Shown: positions 53,015 to 63,297 of the stretch, in pieces
Layout: each line of letters opens with the position of its first letter
Position numbering within the stretch: the stretch's first letter is position 1
Source: Alphaproteobacteria bacterium
GTDB lineage: Bacteria; Pseudomonadota; Alphaproteobacteria; Caulobacterales; Parvularculaceae
NCBI GenBank assembly: GCA_030433215.1
Contig: JAUIMC010000014.1
Coordinates: forward strand, 1 to 64,000
Length of the DNA stretch: 64,000 bases
Direction of reading: 5' to 3'
Program-made: the position numbers and the translations under genes
Notes under the pieces: generated by a model
The model's database searches: none
Told to the model about the DNA's origin: nothing
Seen by the model: the letters and a program-made list of their open reading frames with translations, nothing else

Positions 53015-54571
53015 CTACTCCGCCGCCTGTTTGGCGGGCTTGATCCCGAAATCTTCCGGGAAATGTTTCACAGCGCTCTGCACGGGGATCGGCGTCATGC
53101 CGCCCATAGCGCAAAGCGAGCCGTCGACCATGAGTTCGCAAAGGTCCTGAAGCACGTCGACATTCTTGCCGTGGTCGATGTCGTCCCTGATGCGGTCCAT
53201 GGTCTCGACGCCGCGCACCGATCCGACGCGGCAGGGCGTGCACTTGCCGCAGGATTCCTCGACGCAGAACTCAAAAGCATAACGCGCCTGTTCAAGCAGA
53301 TTCACGCTGTCATCGTAAATCACAATGCCGCCATGTCCGACTCCCGCGCCGTTCGCGGCCATCGTCTCGTAATCCATTTCAAGGTCGAACAGCCGCGGCG
53401 GCAGATAGGCCCCGAGCGGCCCGCCGATCTGAACGGCGCGCACGGGACGGCCGTTGAAGGTCCCGCCGCCGATGTCTTCAACCAGCTCGCGCAGTTTGAG
53501 GCCGAAAGCGGTTTCGTAAAGCCCGCCATGTTTCACATTGCCTGCGATCTGGAACGGCATGGTGCCCGTGGACGTGCCCATGCCGTAATCGCGATAGAAT
53601 GCAGCGCCCTTTTCGAGGATCGCCGGGACCGAGCACAGCGAGATGACATTGTGCACCAAGGTCGGCTTGCCAAAGAGCCCTTCGAGCGCCGGCAGCGGCG
53701 GCTTGGACCGGACTTCGCCGCGCTTGCCCTCGAGGCTGTTGAGGAGCGAGGTCTCCTCGCCGCAGATATAGGCGCCGGCGCCGATGAAGACTTCGATATC
53801 GAACGCCTTGCCCGAACCGCGCACATTGTCGCCGAGCAACCCGGCCTTGCGGGCGTTAGCGATGGCGTCATTAAGGACGCGCGCCGCCACCGGATATTCC
53901 GAACGCAGATAAATATAGCCTTCCGTAGCGCCGACAGCGATCCCGGCGATGGTCATGCCCTGGATCAGGGTGAAGGGATCGCCTTCCATGATCATGCGAT
54001 CGGCGAAGGTGCCGCTGTCGCCCTCGTCTGCATTGACGACGATATATTTCTGATCCGCTTCAGCGCCCGCAACAGTGCGCCATTTGATGCCAGCCGGGAA
54101 GCCGGCGCCGCCGCGCCCGCGAAGGCCCGATTCGAACACCTCCTCGCAGATCGCGGCGCTGTCCATCTTGAGCGCCTTATCGAGACCGGCGTTGCCGCCG
54201 TGTTTTTCGTAATCCTCAACCGACACGGGATCGATGACGCCGCAGCGCCCGAAGATCAGGCGCGTCTGGTTTTTCAGAAACGCAATCTCTTCTACGACGC
54301 CTACGGACTTTTCGTGCTTGCCGTCGCCCGTCACGGCTTCGAGCAGCGAAGCGGCGTCGCTTTCATCAACGGGACCGTAACCGACGCGCTTGCCGTCTTT
54401 CTCAACTTCGACAAGCGGTTCAAGCCAGTGCATCCCGCGCGAGCCGGTGCGCACGATAGTGAGGTCGAGCTTGCGCTTGTCCGCCTCGCGGACGAGCGCG
54501 TCGCCAAGCTCGTCGGCGCCAAGCGCGACAGCGGCGGAATCCAGCGGCAGGTAAAGCGTGAGCGCACTCAT
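53015..54571 (-). CDS. fdsB: Formate dehydrogenase diaphorase subunit FdsB (NuoF-like)
   Basis: 518 residues: N-terminal thioredoxin-like domain fused to a NuoF domain with the FMN/NADH site GRGGAGFPAGIKW, a glycine-rich CGEETSLLNSLEGKRGEVRSKPP block, and the 4Fe-4S motif CGKCTPCR near the C-terminus. It passes electrons from FdsA to NAD. It overlaps fdsG by 4 nt (ATGA). Confidence 0.95.
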   Translation of the reverse strand: MSALTLYLPLDSAAVALGADELGDALVREADKRKLDLTIVRTGSRGMHWLEPLVEVEKDGKRVGYGPVDESDAASLLEAVTGDGKHEKSVGVVEEIAFLKNQTRLIFGRCGVIDPVSVEDYEKHGGNAGLDKALKMDSAAICEEVFESGLRGRGGAGFPAGIKWRTVAGAEADQKYIVVNADEGDSGTFADRMIMEGDPFTLIQGMTIAGIAVGATEGYIYLRSEYPVAARVLNDAIANARKAGLLGDNVRGSGKAFDIEVFIGAGAYICGEETSLLNSLEGKRGEVRSKPPLPALEGLFGKPTLVHNVISLCSVPAILEKGAAFYRDYGMGTSTGTMPFQIAGNVKHGGLYETAFGLKLRELVEDIGGGTFNGRPVRAVQIGGPLGAYLPPRLFDLEMDYETMAANGAGVGHGGIVIYDDSVNLLEQARYAFEFCVEESCGKCTPCRVGSVRGVETMDRIRDDIDHGKNVDVLQDLCELMVDGSLCAMGGMTPIPVQSAVKHFPEDFGIKPAKQAAE

Positions 54572-55026
54572 GACACGCGCTCCTTCTTCGTCTTCTCGAC
54601 GGTCTTGGCGATTTTATCAGTATCGGCGCGCGCCACAAGCCGGTCGCCGACCATGGCGGCGGGCGCGCAGGAGCAAAGGCCCAGGCAATAAACCGGCTCG
54701 AGCGTTAAATCTTTCGAGGCGCTGGTCTCGCCCATTTTCAAAGCAAAGGCTTTTTCAATATCCGCGACAAGCGCGCGGCCGCCAGCCGCCTGGCAAGCTT
54801 CCGCGGCGCACACGCGCACCACCGTTTCGCCCTGCGGCGCACGTTTGAAGTCGTGATAAAAACTGATGACGCCTCTCACCTCGGCGCGGGTCAGGTTGAA
54901 CACTTCTGCGGCGACCGCTTCGATGTCTTCTGGCAGAAATCCGCGTTCCTTCTGCACGGCGTGCAGCGCAGTGATGAGACCGCCGGTTTTACCGACGTAT
55001 GGTTCTATTATGCTGGCTAGCGTCAC
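54568..55026 (-). CDS. fdsG: Formate dehydrogenase gamma subunit FdsG (NuoE-like)
   Basis: 152 residues, GTG start. Thioredoxin-like [2Fe-2S] domain with ligands in VCAAEACQAAGG and YCLGLCSCAP. It is the first gene of fdsG-fdsB-fdsA-fdhD. The 62 bp upstream contain an AT-rich stretch (about 55050-55075) that probably holds the promoter. The small fdsD subunit gene of the Cupriavidus and Rhodobacter operons was not found in this cluster. Confidence 0.93.
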   Translation of the reverse strand: MTLASIIEPYVGKTGGLITALHAVQKERGFLPEDIEAVAAEVFNLTRAEVRGVISFYHDFKRAPQGETVVRVCAAEACQAAGGRALVADIEKAFALKMGETSASKDLTLEPVYCLGLCSCAPAAMVGDRLVARADTDKIAKTVEKTKKERVS

Positions 55027-55088
55027 TTATTGCTCGGTTTTGTAGCTACAGGACTGACTTGTAACATATAATCGCGTAGATTCCCTTA

Positions 55089-56309
55089 TCAAAGAGGGCA
55101 CAGAGGTTGGCGCTTTTGCGAAGCCGCTGAAGCGCCTTGCGCCCGCACCGCATCGACAAGCGCTTTTTGGGCCGCTGTGGGACGCCAGTTGCGCCTCATG
55201 GTTAATCCGATAAGCCGCGTTACCCGCCCCGCAGGATGCTGGCAAGAGGCGAGCATCCCGGCCGATTTTTCGTACCCAATTTGAAGATCGGAAAGCAGCA
55301 TCATCCGATCACTGTTCAACATAAGCACGCGCGCCGCGCTTAAGGAGTTACATTCAATAATATCCTCCGGCGCCGGCGCACCCAGATGCGCAAAAAGCTC
55401 GTCAAAGTGGCGGCGCAAGGGCGATGTCGGGCGCGGCGCAATCCACGGATAATCCGCCAGCGAGACCTCGCTGTTTTTTAGGGCGGGATGGCCGGCGCGC
55501 ATCACGATGGAGAGAGGGTCTTCAAACAAAGGCTCCTCGACTATGTCTTTGACGAGGGGATTTTCGCGCACCGCCCCAATCAGGAAATCCACCTCGCCGC
55601 GCCTGAGCCCGATCAGCAGATCTTCATAAGCGCCATCGAGGATCGAAATGCGGTGTTCGGGATGATCGAGCGAAAAAGCCGCGGCCGCCGCCGGCGCCAG
55701 ATGGGCGCGCGCCAGCGGCATGGCGCCGATGACCGTGGCGCCCGCTTCCTGGCCCGTCAGTTCGCGCAACTCCGCCAGCCCCTGGCGCAGTTCGGCGAAA
55801 GCGAGCCCGGCCTTCATCGCCAGCGCCACGGCCCGGCGAGTGGGCCGCACCCCATGGCTGGTGGCCTCAAAGAGCGGCGCGCCGAGCGCCCGTTCGAGAT
55901 CCTTGGCGGAGCGGTGAACGGTCGGCGCGGCGTAGCCTTCCGCCTTGGCGGCGTTAGCAAATCCGCCATGACGGATGATGCTGATCAGGGTCTCGAGGCG
56001 CCGGCCTGACATCGCCCTTAAAAGGCTCGCCGGGGCCCCTTCCCGGCCTGCCGCCTCGCCCAGCCCTTCCTCCAGAAGGGACAGCGCCGAGCGGGCCCGG
56101 GGGGCCAGCGCCGCGCCCGCAGGAGTAAGCGACATCCTGTTGTTTTTACGCTCGAAAAGTGGCGTTTGCGCCCACTTCTCCAGAGCTTTCAGGGCTTGGC
56201 TGGCGGCCGGCTGGGTCAGGCCCAGCCTTGCGGCCGCCTGCGTAACCGAGCCGGCCGCCGCCGCCTCAGTGAAAATCTTCAGCCGCCAGATGTTCGGGGC
56301 GTTCGCCAT
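55089..56309 (-). CDS. LysR-family regulator with two N-terminal HTH domains (LigR-like)
   Basis: 406 residues, about 100 longer than usual LysR proteins. The first winged HTH is at about 8-65 (VTQAAARLGLTQPAASQALKAL). A second HTH follows at about 102-160 (FANAAKAEGYAAPTVHRSAKDLERALGAPLFEATSHG). The periplasmic-binding-protein-like effector domain spans about 185-390. It is divergent from the ligK-led operon across 119 bp, so it probably controls protocatechuate 4,5-cleavage genes, with a pathway intermediate as likely effector. Tandem-HTH LysR proteins are known near such operons. The candidate operator ATCAC-GGG-GTGAT lies at 56349-56361. Confidence 0.88.
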   Translation of the reverse strand: MANAPNIWRLKIFTEAAAAGSVTQAAARLGLTQPAASQALKALEKWAQTPLFERKNNRMSLTPAGAALAPRARSALSLLEEGLGEAAGREGAPASLLRAMSGRRLETLISIIRHGGFANAAKAEGYAAPTVHRSAKDLERALGAPLFEATSHGVRPTRRAVALAMKAGLAFAELRQGLAELRELTGQEAGATVIGAMPLARAHLAPAAAAAFSLDHPEHRISILDGAYEDLLIGLRRGEVDFLIGAVRENPLVKDIVEEPLFEDPLSIVMRAGHPALKNSEVSLADYPWIAPRPTSPLRRHFDELFAHLGAPAPEDIIECNSLSAARVLMLNSDRMMLLSDLQIGYEKSAGMLASCQHPAGRVTRLIGLTMRRNWRPTAAQKALVDAVRAQGASAASQKRQPLCPL

Positions 56310-56348
56310 GAAAGAGGTTACCGCAGATACTCATTAGCATTCTCTTAT

Positions 56349-56361
56349 ATCACGGGGTGAT
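56349..56361. promoter_or_regulatory. Candidate operator between the LysR gene and ligK
   Basis: Perfect inverted repeat ATCAC-GGG-GTGAT in the 119-bp divergent region, 40 nt from the LysR start and 68 nt from ligK. A looser AT-rich block with interrupted dyad symmetry (about 56325-56348) lies beside it. Binding is inferred from position and symmetry. Confidence 0.35.
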
Positions 56362-56428
56362 TTTCAATTGGCCTTTTCGCACTGCCGGGCGCATGTGGGA
56401 TGCAAATTAATGAATCCGGGAGAGCGCC

Positions 56429-57130
56429 ATGGGCGTCGTGGTCACCAATATCAAACGCACGGACAAAAAGGTCGTGGACGCTTTCGCCGAAGGCAAATAT
56501 GGCGTCGCCACGGTGCATGAAGCGCAAGGCCGGAAGGGCCTCCTCGCCCCGGAGATCAGCCCGATCTACAAAGGGGCCTATGTGGCCGGGACCGCGGTCA
56601 CCATCTCCGCACCGCCTTGCGACAACTGGATGATCCATGTGGCCGTGGAACAGTGCGAGCCCGGGGACGTGCTGGTCCTCGCCCCCACCTCCTATTCCGA
56701 CGCCGGCTATTTCGGCGACCTCCTCGCCACCTCCCTCAAGGCGCGCGGCGTTAAAGGCCTGATCATCGACGCCGGGGTCCGGGACACCAAGGACCTCACG
56801 GAGATGGGCTTCCCGGTCTGGTCGAAATGCATTTTCAGCCAGGGCACGGTGAAGGAGACCCTCGGCAGTGTGAACATTCCGGTGGTTTGCGCCGGCGCCC
56901 ATGTGAACCCCGGCGACCTCATCATCGCCGATGATGACGGCGTCGTCGTGGTGGCGCAGGACGAAGCCGCCGACGTCCTGAAGAAATCGCAGGAGCGCGA
57001 GGCCAACGAGGAATCGAAGCGCCAGCGCCTCGCCGCCGGCGAGCTCGGGCTCGAGATCTACAAGATGCGCGAGCGGCTCGCCGAAAAGGGCCTCAAATAT
57101 ATCGATCAGAAGGATTACCAGAAGTCATGA
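56429..57130 (+). CDS. ligK: 4-carboxy-4-hydroxy-2-oxoadipate aldolase (CHA aldolase)
   Basis: 233 residues of the RraA-like fold. Conserved blocks are [27 protein letters not shown] (the metal/pyruvate-binding R and D), and [17 protein letters not shown]. It splits 4-carboxy-4-hydroxy-2-oxoadipate into pyruvate and oxaloacetate, the last step of the protocatechuate 4,5-cleavage pathway. It is the first gene of the operon and overlaps ligU by 4 nt. Confidence 0.92.
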   Translation: MGVVVTNIKRTDKKVVDAFAEGKYGVATVHEAQGRKGLLAPEISPIYKGAYVAGTAVTISAPPCDNWMIHVAVEQCEPGDVLVLAPTSYSDAGYFGDLLATSLKARGVKGLIIDAGVRDTKDLTEMGFPVWSKCIFSQGTVKETLGSVNIPVVCAGAHVNPGDLIIADDDGVVVVAQDEAADVLKKSQEREANEESKRQRLAAGELGLEIYKMRERLAEKGLKYIDQKDYQKS

Positions 57131-58218
57131 TGACGGCGATCCCTGCGACCCTGATGCGCGGGGGCACGTCGAAGGGTCTCTATTTCAACAAGAACGATCT
57201 GCCTGCGGATGAAGGCGAGCGCGATATGGTGCTGCTCGCCGCCATGGGCTCGCCGGATGTCCGCCAAATCGACGGCGTCGGCGGCGCGCATCCCCTGACC
57301 AGCAAGGTCGCGGTGATTTCTCCGTCTTCGCGTGACGACGCCGATGTCGATTACCTGTTCCTTCAGGTCGTGGTCGACAAAGCGGAAGTCTCCTCCAGCC
57401 AGAATTGCGGCAACATTCTCGCGGGCGTTGGGCCCTGGGCTGTCGAAAACGGTTTCGTCAAAGCGCAGGACGGCGTGACGCCCGTGCGCATTCACATGGT
57501 CAATACGGGCAGCGTCGCCCTCGCCCATGTGCCGACGCCTGACGGCCAAGTGGAATATGAAGGCGAAGCGCGCATCGACGGCGTGCCCGGAACCGCCGCC
57601 GCCATTCCCATCGACTTTCTCGATGTCGCCGGCGCAAGCTGCGGCGTCCTTTTGCCGACGGGGAATGTCATCGACGAAGTCGACGGGATCGAGATCACCT
57701 GCATCGACAACGGGATGCCCGTGGTCGTTCTGCGCGCCGCCGATTTCGGCCTTTCCGGCGCGGAAAGCCCCGCCGATCTCGAAGCTAATGACGAGCTCAA
57801 GAAACGCATCGAGAGCATCCGGCTCCAGATCGGCCCGAAAATGAATCTCGGCGACGTCGAGAAAAAGACGGTGCCGAAAATGACGCTCATTTCGCCGCCG
57901 CTTTCCGGCGGCGTCGTGAACACCCGCAGCTTCATTCCGCACCGCGTGCATGAGGCGATCGGCGTTCTCGGCGCAGTCTCGGTTGCCACGGCCTGCGTGC
58001 TGCCCGGTTCGGTCGCGGAAGGCATTGCCAAAACCAGCGCCGGGGCCGGCGAACAGCGCCTCGACATCGAACACCCTACGGGTTTTTTCACCGTCGACAT
58101 GGATGTCGCGATCGAAAACGGCGCGGTCAATGTCAAACGCTCCGCGCTTTTGCGCACCGCGCGCAAGCTGATGCGCGGCGAGGTTTTCATCCCCGGCAAG
58201 GTCTGGGACGGCAAGTGA
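57127..58218 (+). CDS. ligU: 4-oxalomesaconate tautomerase (PrpF family)
   Basis: 363 residues. The PrpF-type isomerase signature is at the N-terminus ([13 protein letters not shown]), and the second pseudo-repeat has [18 protein letters not shown]. It isomerises 4-oxalomesaconate so that LigJ can hydrate it (GalD in Pseudomonas gallate degradation, LigU in sphingomonads). It overlaps both neighbours by 4 nt (ATGA and GTGA), indicating strict translational coupling. Confidence 0.9.
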   Translation: MMTAIPATLMRGGTSKGLYFNKNDLPADEGERDMVLLAAMGSPDVRQIDGVGGAHPLTSKVAVISPSSRDDADVDYLFLQVVVDKAEVSSSQNCGNILAGVGPWAVENGFVKAQDGVTPVRIHMVNTGSVALAHVPTPDGQVEYEGEARIDGVPGTAAAIPIDFLDVAGASCGVLLPTGNVIDEVDGIEITCIDNGMPVVVLRAADFGLSGAESPADLEANDELKKRIESIRLQIGPKMNLGDVEKKTVPKMTLISPPLSGGVVNTRSFIPHRVHEAIGVLGAVSVATACVLPGSVAEGIAKTSAGAGEQRLDIEHPTGFFTVDMDVAIENGAVNVKRSALLRTARKLMRGEVFIPGKVWDGK

Positions 58219-59096
58219 GTAGTGAGCTGAGCATATGTCTTCTCGGCTTCGGCGAGGTCGGCCAGACTCTCGCGGAGGACCTCGCATCGAAAGGCGTCGC
58301 GCTTTCCGCCTGGGACATTCTCTTTGCGGATAAGGCTTCCGAAGCGTCCAAGGCCGCTGGCTCCCTGCGCAAAGGCGAGAACGCACATGACGCCGTGAAG
58401 GATGCTGACATTGTCATCAGCGCCGTCACCGCCGCGCAGACCCTGGCGGCGGCCGAAAGCGTCGCCGGCGCGCTGAAGCCCGGCGCTATTTTCCTCGATC
58501 TTAACTCCGCCTCGCCCGGCGTTAAAACCAGGGCGGCAGAGCTGATCAACGCCGCTGGCGGGCGCTATGTGGAATCGGCGGTGATGTCGCCTATTGGCCC
58601 GAAACGCATCGCCTGCCCCATGCTGTTCGGCGGGCCGCATGCGGAAGACTTCCTGCCGCGCGCCCATGAACTCGGCTTTACCGGCGCAAAAATCTTTTCA
58701 ACCGAATACGGCAAGGCGTCGGCGGCGAAGATGTGCCGCAGCGTTGTGGTCAAGGGCGTCGAAGCGCTCCTGACCGAGTCTCTCCTTACCGCGCGCCACT
58801 ACGGCGTCGAGGATACGGTCGTCGCCTCGCTTTCCGATCTCTTCCCCGGCCCGGAATGGGAGACGCTTTCCGGCTACATGATTTCGCGCGCCCTCGAACA
58901 CGGGAAGCGGCGCGCCGAAGAAATGCGCGAAGTCGCCAAAACCGTTGAAGAAGCGGGACTTTCGCCTCTGATGAGCTCAGCCTGCGCAGAGCGGCAGGAC
59001 CTTTCCGCCGCTTATCGCTATGCCCTCGATAACAAAAGCCTGCCCGACATGCTGGATGCGATTCTGAACGGGCGGAGCGCGGAGAGACGCTTATGA
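58215..59096 (+). CDS. NAD(P)-dependent oxidoreductase with DUF1932 domain, in lig operon
   Basis: 293 residues, GTG start overlapping the ligU stop codon. An N-terminal Rossmann domain of the 6-phosphogluconate dehydrogenase type (LLGFGEVGQTLAEDL) is followed by a C-terminal helical DUF1932 domain (from about 190; GVEDTVVASLSDLFPGPEW). The conserved Lys in YGKASAAKMCRSVVVKG fits the catalytic Lys of beta-hydroxyacid dehydrogenases. It has no assigned step in the textbook pathway, yet it is translationally coupled on both sides, so a role with a hydroxy- or oxo-acid intermediate or side product is likely. Confidence 0.8.
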   Translation: MSSELSICLLGFGEVGQTLAEDLASKGVALSAWDILFADKASEASKAAGSLRKGENAHDAVKDADIVISAVTAAQTLAAAESVAGALKPGAIFLDLNSASPGVKTRAAELINAAGGRYVESAVMSPIGPKRIACPMLFGGPHAEDFLPRAHELGFTGAKIFSTEYGKASAAKMCRSVVVKGVEALLTESLLTARHYGVEDTVVASLSDLFPGPEWETLSGYMISRALEHGKRRAEEMREVAKTVEEAGLSPLMSSACAERQDLSAAYRYALDNKSLPDMLDAILNGRSAERRL

Positions 59097-60115
59097 TCAT
59101 CGACTGTCACGGTCACCAGACCATCGTTCCGAAGGCGCATACGGATTTCCGCGCGGCGCAAAAAGAGCGCCTGAAAGACCCGTCGCTGCCCAAGCCCATG
59201 CAGCCGCAGATGAGCGACGATGAAATCGCGGAAGGGATAGAAACCAACCAGTTGAAGCTCCTGAAAGAGCGCGGCGGCGACATGACTATCTTCTCCCCGC
59301 GCGCCTCCGCGATGGAGCCCCATGTGGGCGACGCGGAAACCGCGCTCGAATGGTCCATCGCCTGCAATAACATGATCCACCGGGTGACGCAGATCTTTCC
59401 GGAAAATTTCATCGGCGTGTGCATGCTGCCGCAGACGCCGGGCGGGACGCTCGACAATTCCATCGCGGAGCTCGAGCGCTGCGTGAACGAGCTCGGCTTT
59501 ATCGGCTGCAATCTGAACCCCGACCCCTCGGGCGGGCACTGGAACGCGCCGCCGCTCACGGACAAATACTGGTATCCGATCTACGAAAAGATGGTGGAGC
59601 TTGAAGTTCCGGCGATGATCCACGTCTCCGGGTCGTGCAACCCGACGTTCCACGCCACCGGTTCCTATTACATCGCAGCGGACACCAACGCCTTCATGCA
59701 ATTCATTCAGGGCGATCTCTTCAAGGATTTCCCGGACCTGAAACTCGTCATCCCTCATGGCGGCGGCGCCGTGCCCTATCACTGGGGCCGCTATCGCGGG
59801 CTTGCCGACATGCTGAAACAGCCGCCTGTCGAAACCCATGTGATGAAGAACGTCTATTTCGACACCTGCGTCTATCATCAGCCGGGCATCGACTTGCTGT
59901 TCGAGGTGATCGAAATCGAGAACATCCTGTTCGGCTCGGAAATGGTGGGCGCCGTCCGCGGCGTCGATCCGCAGACGGGCCAGTATTTTGACGACACCAA
60001 GCGCTATGTAGACAATCTGGATCTCTCCAAGGAAGACCTCTCTAAAGTCTATGAAGGCAACGCCCGTCGCGTTTATCCGCGCCTCGACAAATTCCTGACG
60101 GCGAAAGGCAAGTAA
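59093..60115 (+). CDS. ligJ: 4-oxalomesaconate hydratase
   Basis: 340-residue amidohydrolase-fold protein: metal ligands in IIDCHGHQT near the N-terminus, HVSGSCNPTFHA in the middle, HGGGAVPYHWGRY and the late FGSEMVGAVRG block. It adds water to 4-oxalomesaconate to give 4-carboxy-4-hydroxy-2-oxoadipate. GGAGAGACG lies before the ATG, which overlaps the previous stop codon by 4 nt. Confidence 0.93.
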   Translation: MIIDCHGHQTIVPKAHTDFRAAQKERLKDPSLPKPMQPQMSDDEIAEGIETNQLKLLKERGGDMTIFSPRASAMEPHVGDAETALEWSIACNNMIHRVTQIFPENFIGVCMLPQTPGGTLDNSIAELERCVNELGFIGCNLNPDPSGGHWNAPPLTDKYWYPIYEKMVELEVPAMIHVSGSCNPTFHATGSYYIAADTNAFMQFIQGDLFKDFPDLKLVIPHGGGAVPYHWGRYRGLADMLKQPPVETHVMKNVYFDTCVYHQPGIDLLFEVIEIENILFGSEMVGAVRGVDPQTGQYFDDTKRYVDNLDLSKEDLSKVYEGNARRVYPRLDKFLTAKGK

Positions 60116-60122
60116 CCGCTCC

Positions 60123-61033
60123 ATGAGCGAAACGAAGGAAACATTCGAAAAGACGCCGGGCTGGCTCGACTGGTTCCAGGGCCCGTCAAAGCCGTCGTTC
60201 ACGCCGCCGCCGGGCGCCGTGGACGCCCATTGCCATGTCTTCGGGCCGGGCCATGAATTTCCCTTCGCGCCGGAGCGCAAATACACGCCCTGCGACGCCT
60301 CCAAGCATCAGCTTTACGCGCTGCGCGATCATCTCGGCTTTTCACGCAATGTGCTGGTGCAGGCGACCTGTCACGGCGCGGACAACAGCGCCACGGTCGA
60401 TGCGGTGATGAGCTCCGGCGGCAAGGCCAAGGGCATCGCCTCGGTCAAGCCTTCCGTCAGCGACGAAGAACTCGATTATCTGAACGCCAACGGCATTAAG
60501 GGCGTGCGCTTTAATTTCGTGAAGCGGCTCGTCGATCCGCTGCCGCCGGCCGTCCTCGCCAAGTTGGTCGAGCGCATCAACAAATATGGCTGGCATATCG
60601 TCATTTATTTCGAGGCGCCAGAGCTCCCGGAGCTTTACGATTTCATCTCGAATATCTCGACCACCGTCGTCGTCGACCATATGGGCCGGCCCGATGTGAC
60701 AAAAGATGTGAACGGACCGGAATTCTCGCTGTTCCAGAAACTGATGGAAGAAAACGAACATATCTGGTCGAAAGTCACCTGCCCGGAACGCCTGTCGCAA
60801 TCCGGCCCGCCGGCCTATGACGATTTCGTTCCTTTCGCGCGGCGCATTGTCGAGCGCTTTCCGGACCGGGTTCTGTGGGGCACCGACTGGCCGCACCCCA
60901 ATCTCAAATCGCACATGCCAGACGACGCCTGGCTCGTCGACATGATCCCGCGCATTGCGCCGACCGAGGCGCTTCAACAAAAACTGCTCGTAAACAATCC
61001 CATGCGGCTGTACTGGCCAGAGGAGATCAATTG

Positions 61034-61034
<1 letters not shown>
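60123..61034 (+). CDS. ligI: 2-pyrone-4,6-dicarboxylate lactonase
   Basis: 303-residue amidohydrolase with the active-site blocks VDAHCHVFGPGHEFPF, KGVRFNFVKR, VVDHMGRPDV and VLWGTDWPHPN. It hydrolyses 2-pyrone-4,6-dicarboxylate to 4-oxalomesaconate. It follows ligJ by 7 bp, and its stop codon overlaps the ligA start by one base. Confidence 0.95.
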
Positions 61035-62291
<1,257 letters not shown>

Positions 62292-62319
62292 ACGCAAACG
62301 CAAAGAAAGGACCGATAGA

Positions 62320-63270
62320 ATGAAAGTAGTTCTCGCCGGTGCCGGCGCATTCGGCCTTAAACATCTCGACGGCATCAAGAATATCGACGGCGTGGAAGTC
62401 GCCTCGATTGTGGGCCGGCGGCTCGAGCCGACCCAGAAAGTCGCCGATGAATACGGCATCCCCCATGCGACGACCGAGCTTTCCGAAGCGTTGGACCAGC
62501 CCGGCGTCGAGGCGGCGATCCTGTGCACGCCGACCCAGATGCACGCCGAACAGGCGATCCAGTGCATGGACGCCGGCAAGCATGTGGAAGTGGAAATTCC
62601 CCTCGCGGATTCATGGGCCGACTCCGAAGCCGTCATGAAGAAGCAGAAGGAAACCGGGCTTGTCTGCATGGTCGGCCATACGCGCCGGTTCAACCCGTCG
62701 CACCAATATGTCCATAACAAGATCAAGGCGGGCGAACTCGAAGTCCAGCAGATGGACGTCCAGACCTATTTCTTCCGCCGCAAGAACATGAACGCCAAGG
62801 GCGAGCCGCGCTCCTGGACGGATCACCTTCTCTGGCATCATGCGGCGCACACGGTCGACCTCTTCCAGTATCAGACCGGCGAGAAAGTCACCGTCGCGAA
62901 CGCCATTCAGGGACCGATCCATCCTGAGCTCGGAATCGCCATGGACATGTCGATCCAGCTCAAAACGGAAAAAGGCAAGATCCTGACCTTATCCCTGTCC
63001 TTTAACAATGACGGGCCGCTCGGCACCTTCTTCCGCTATATCTGCGACAACGGCACCTATATCGCCCGCTATGACGATCTCGTCACGGGCCGCGAAGAGG
63101 CTGTTGACGTTTCAGATGTGGATGTTTCCATGAACGGCATCGAATTGCAGGATCGGGAGTTCTTCGCCGCCATCAAGGAAGGCCGTGAGCCGAACTCCAG
63201 CGTTGCTCAAGTGCTGCCCTGCTACAAGACGCTCTACGACCTCGAGGAGCAGTTGAAGAAGCAGGGCTGA
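62320..63270 (+). CDS. ligC: 4-carboxy-2-hydroxymuconate-6-semialdehyde dehydrogenase
   Basis: 316-residue Gfo/Idh/MocA-family dehydrogenase: Rossmann motif MKVVLAGAGAFGLKHLDG, and the C-terminal domain with WTDHLLWHHAAHTVDLFQY. It oxidises the hemiacetal form of the LigAB product to 2-pyrone-4,6-dicarboxylate with NAD(P). The ATG at 62320 has AAAGGA about 9 nt upstream and starts the nucleotide-binding strand. It completes the ligA-B-C-I-J-U-K set, so every step from protocatechuate to pyruvate plus oxaloacetate is encoded here. Confidence 0.95.
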   Translation: MKVVLAGAGAFGLKHLDGIKNIDGVEVASIVGRRLEPTQKVADEYGIPHATTELSEALDQPGVEAAILCTPTQMHAEQAIQCMDAGKHVEVEIPLADSWADSEAVMKKQKETGLVCMVGHTRRFNPSHQYVHNKIKAGELEVQQMDVQTYFFRRKNMNAKGEPRSWTDHLLWHHAAHTVDLFQYQTGEKVTVANAIQGPIHPELGIAMDMSIQLKTEKGKILTLSLSFNNDGPLGTFFRYICDNGTYIARYDDLVTGREEAVDVSDVDVSMNGIELQDREFFAAIKEGREPNSSVAQVLPCYKTLYDLEEQLKKQG

Positions 63271-63297
63271 CAAACCGACAGACAGAGGCCCAGAACA

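Noticed and set aside
52980..53243. In-frame 88-codon upstream extension of fdsA
   Set aside because: Basic, Arg/Gly-rich sequence unlike the family and overlapping fdsB; the ATG at 52979 has a ribosome-binding site and starts the conserved domain.
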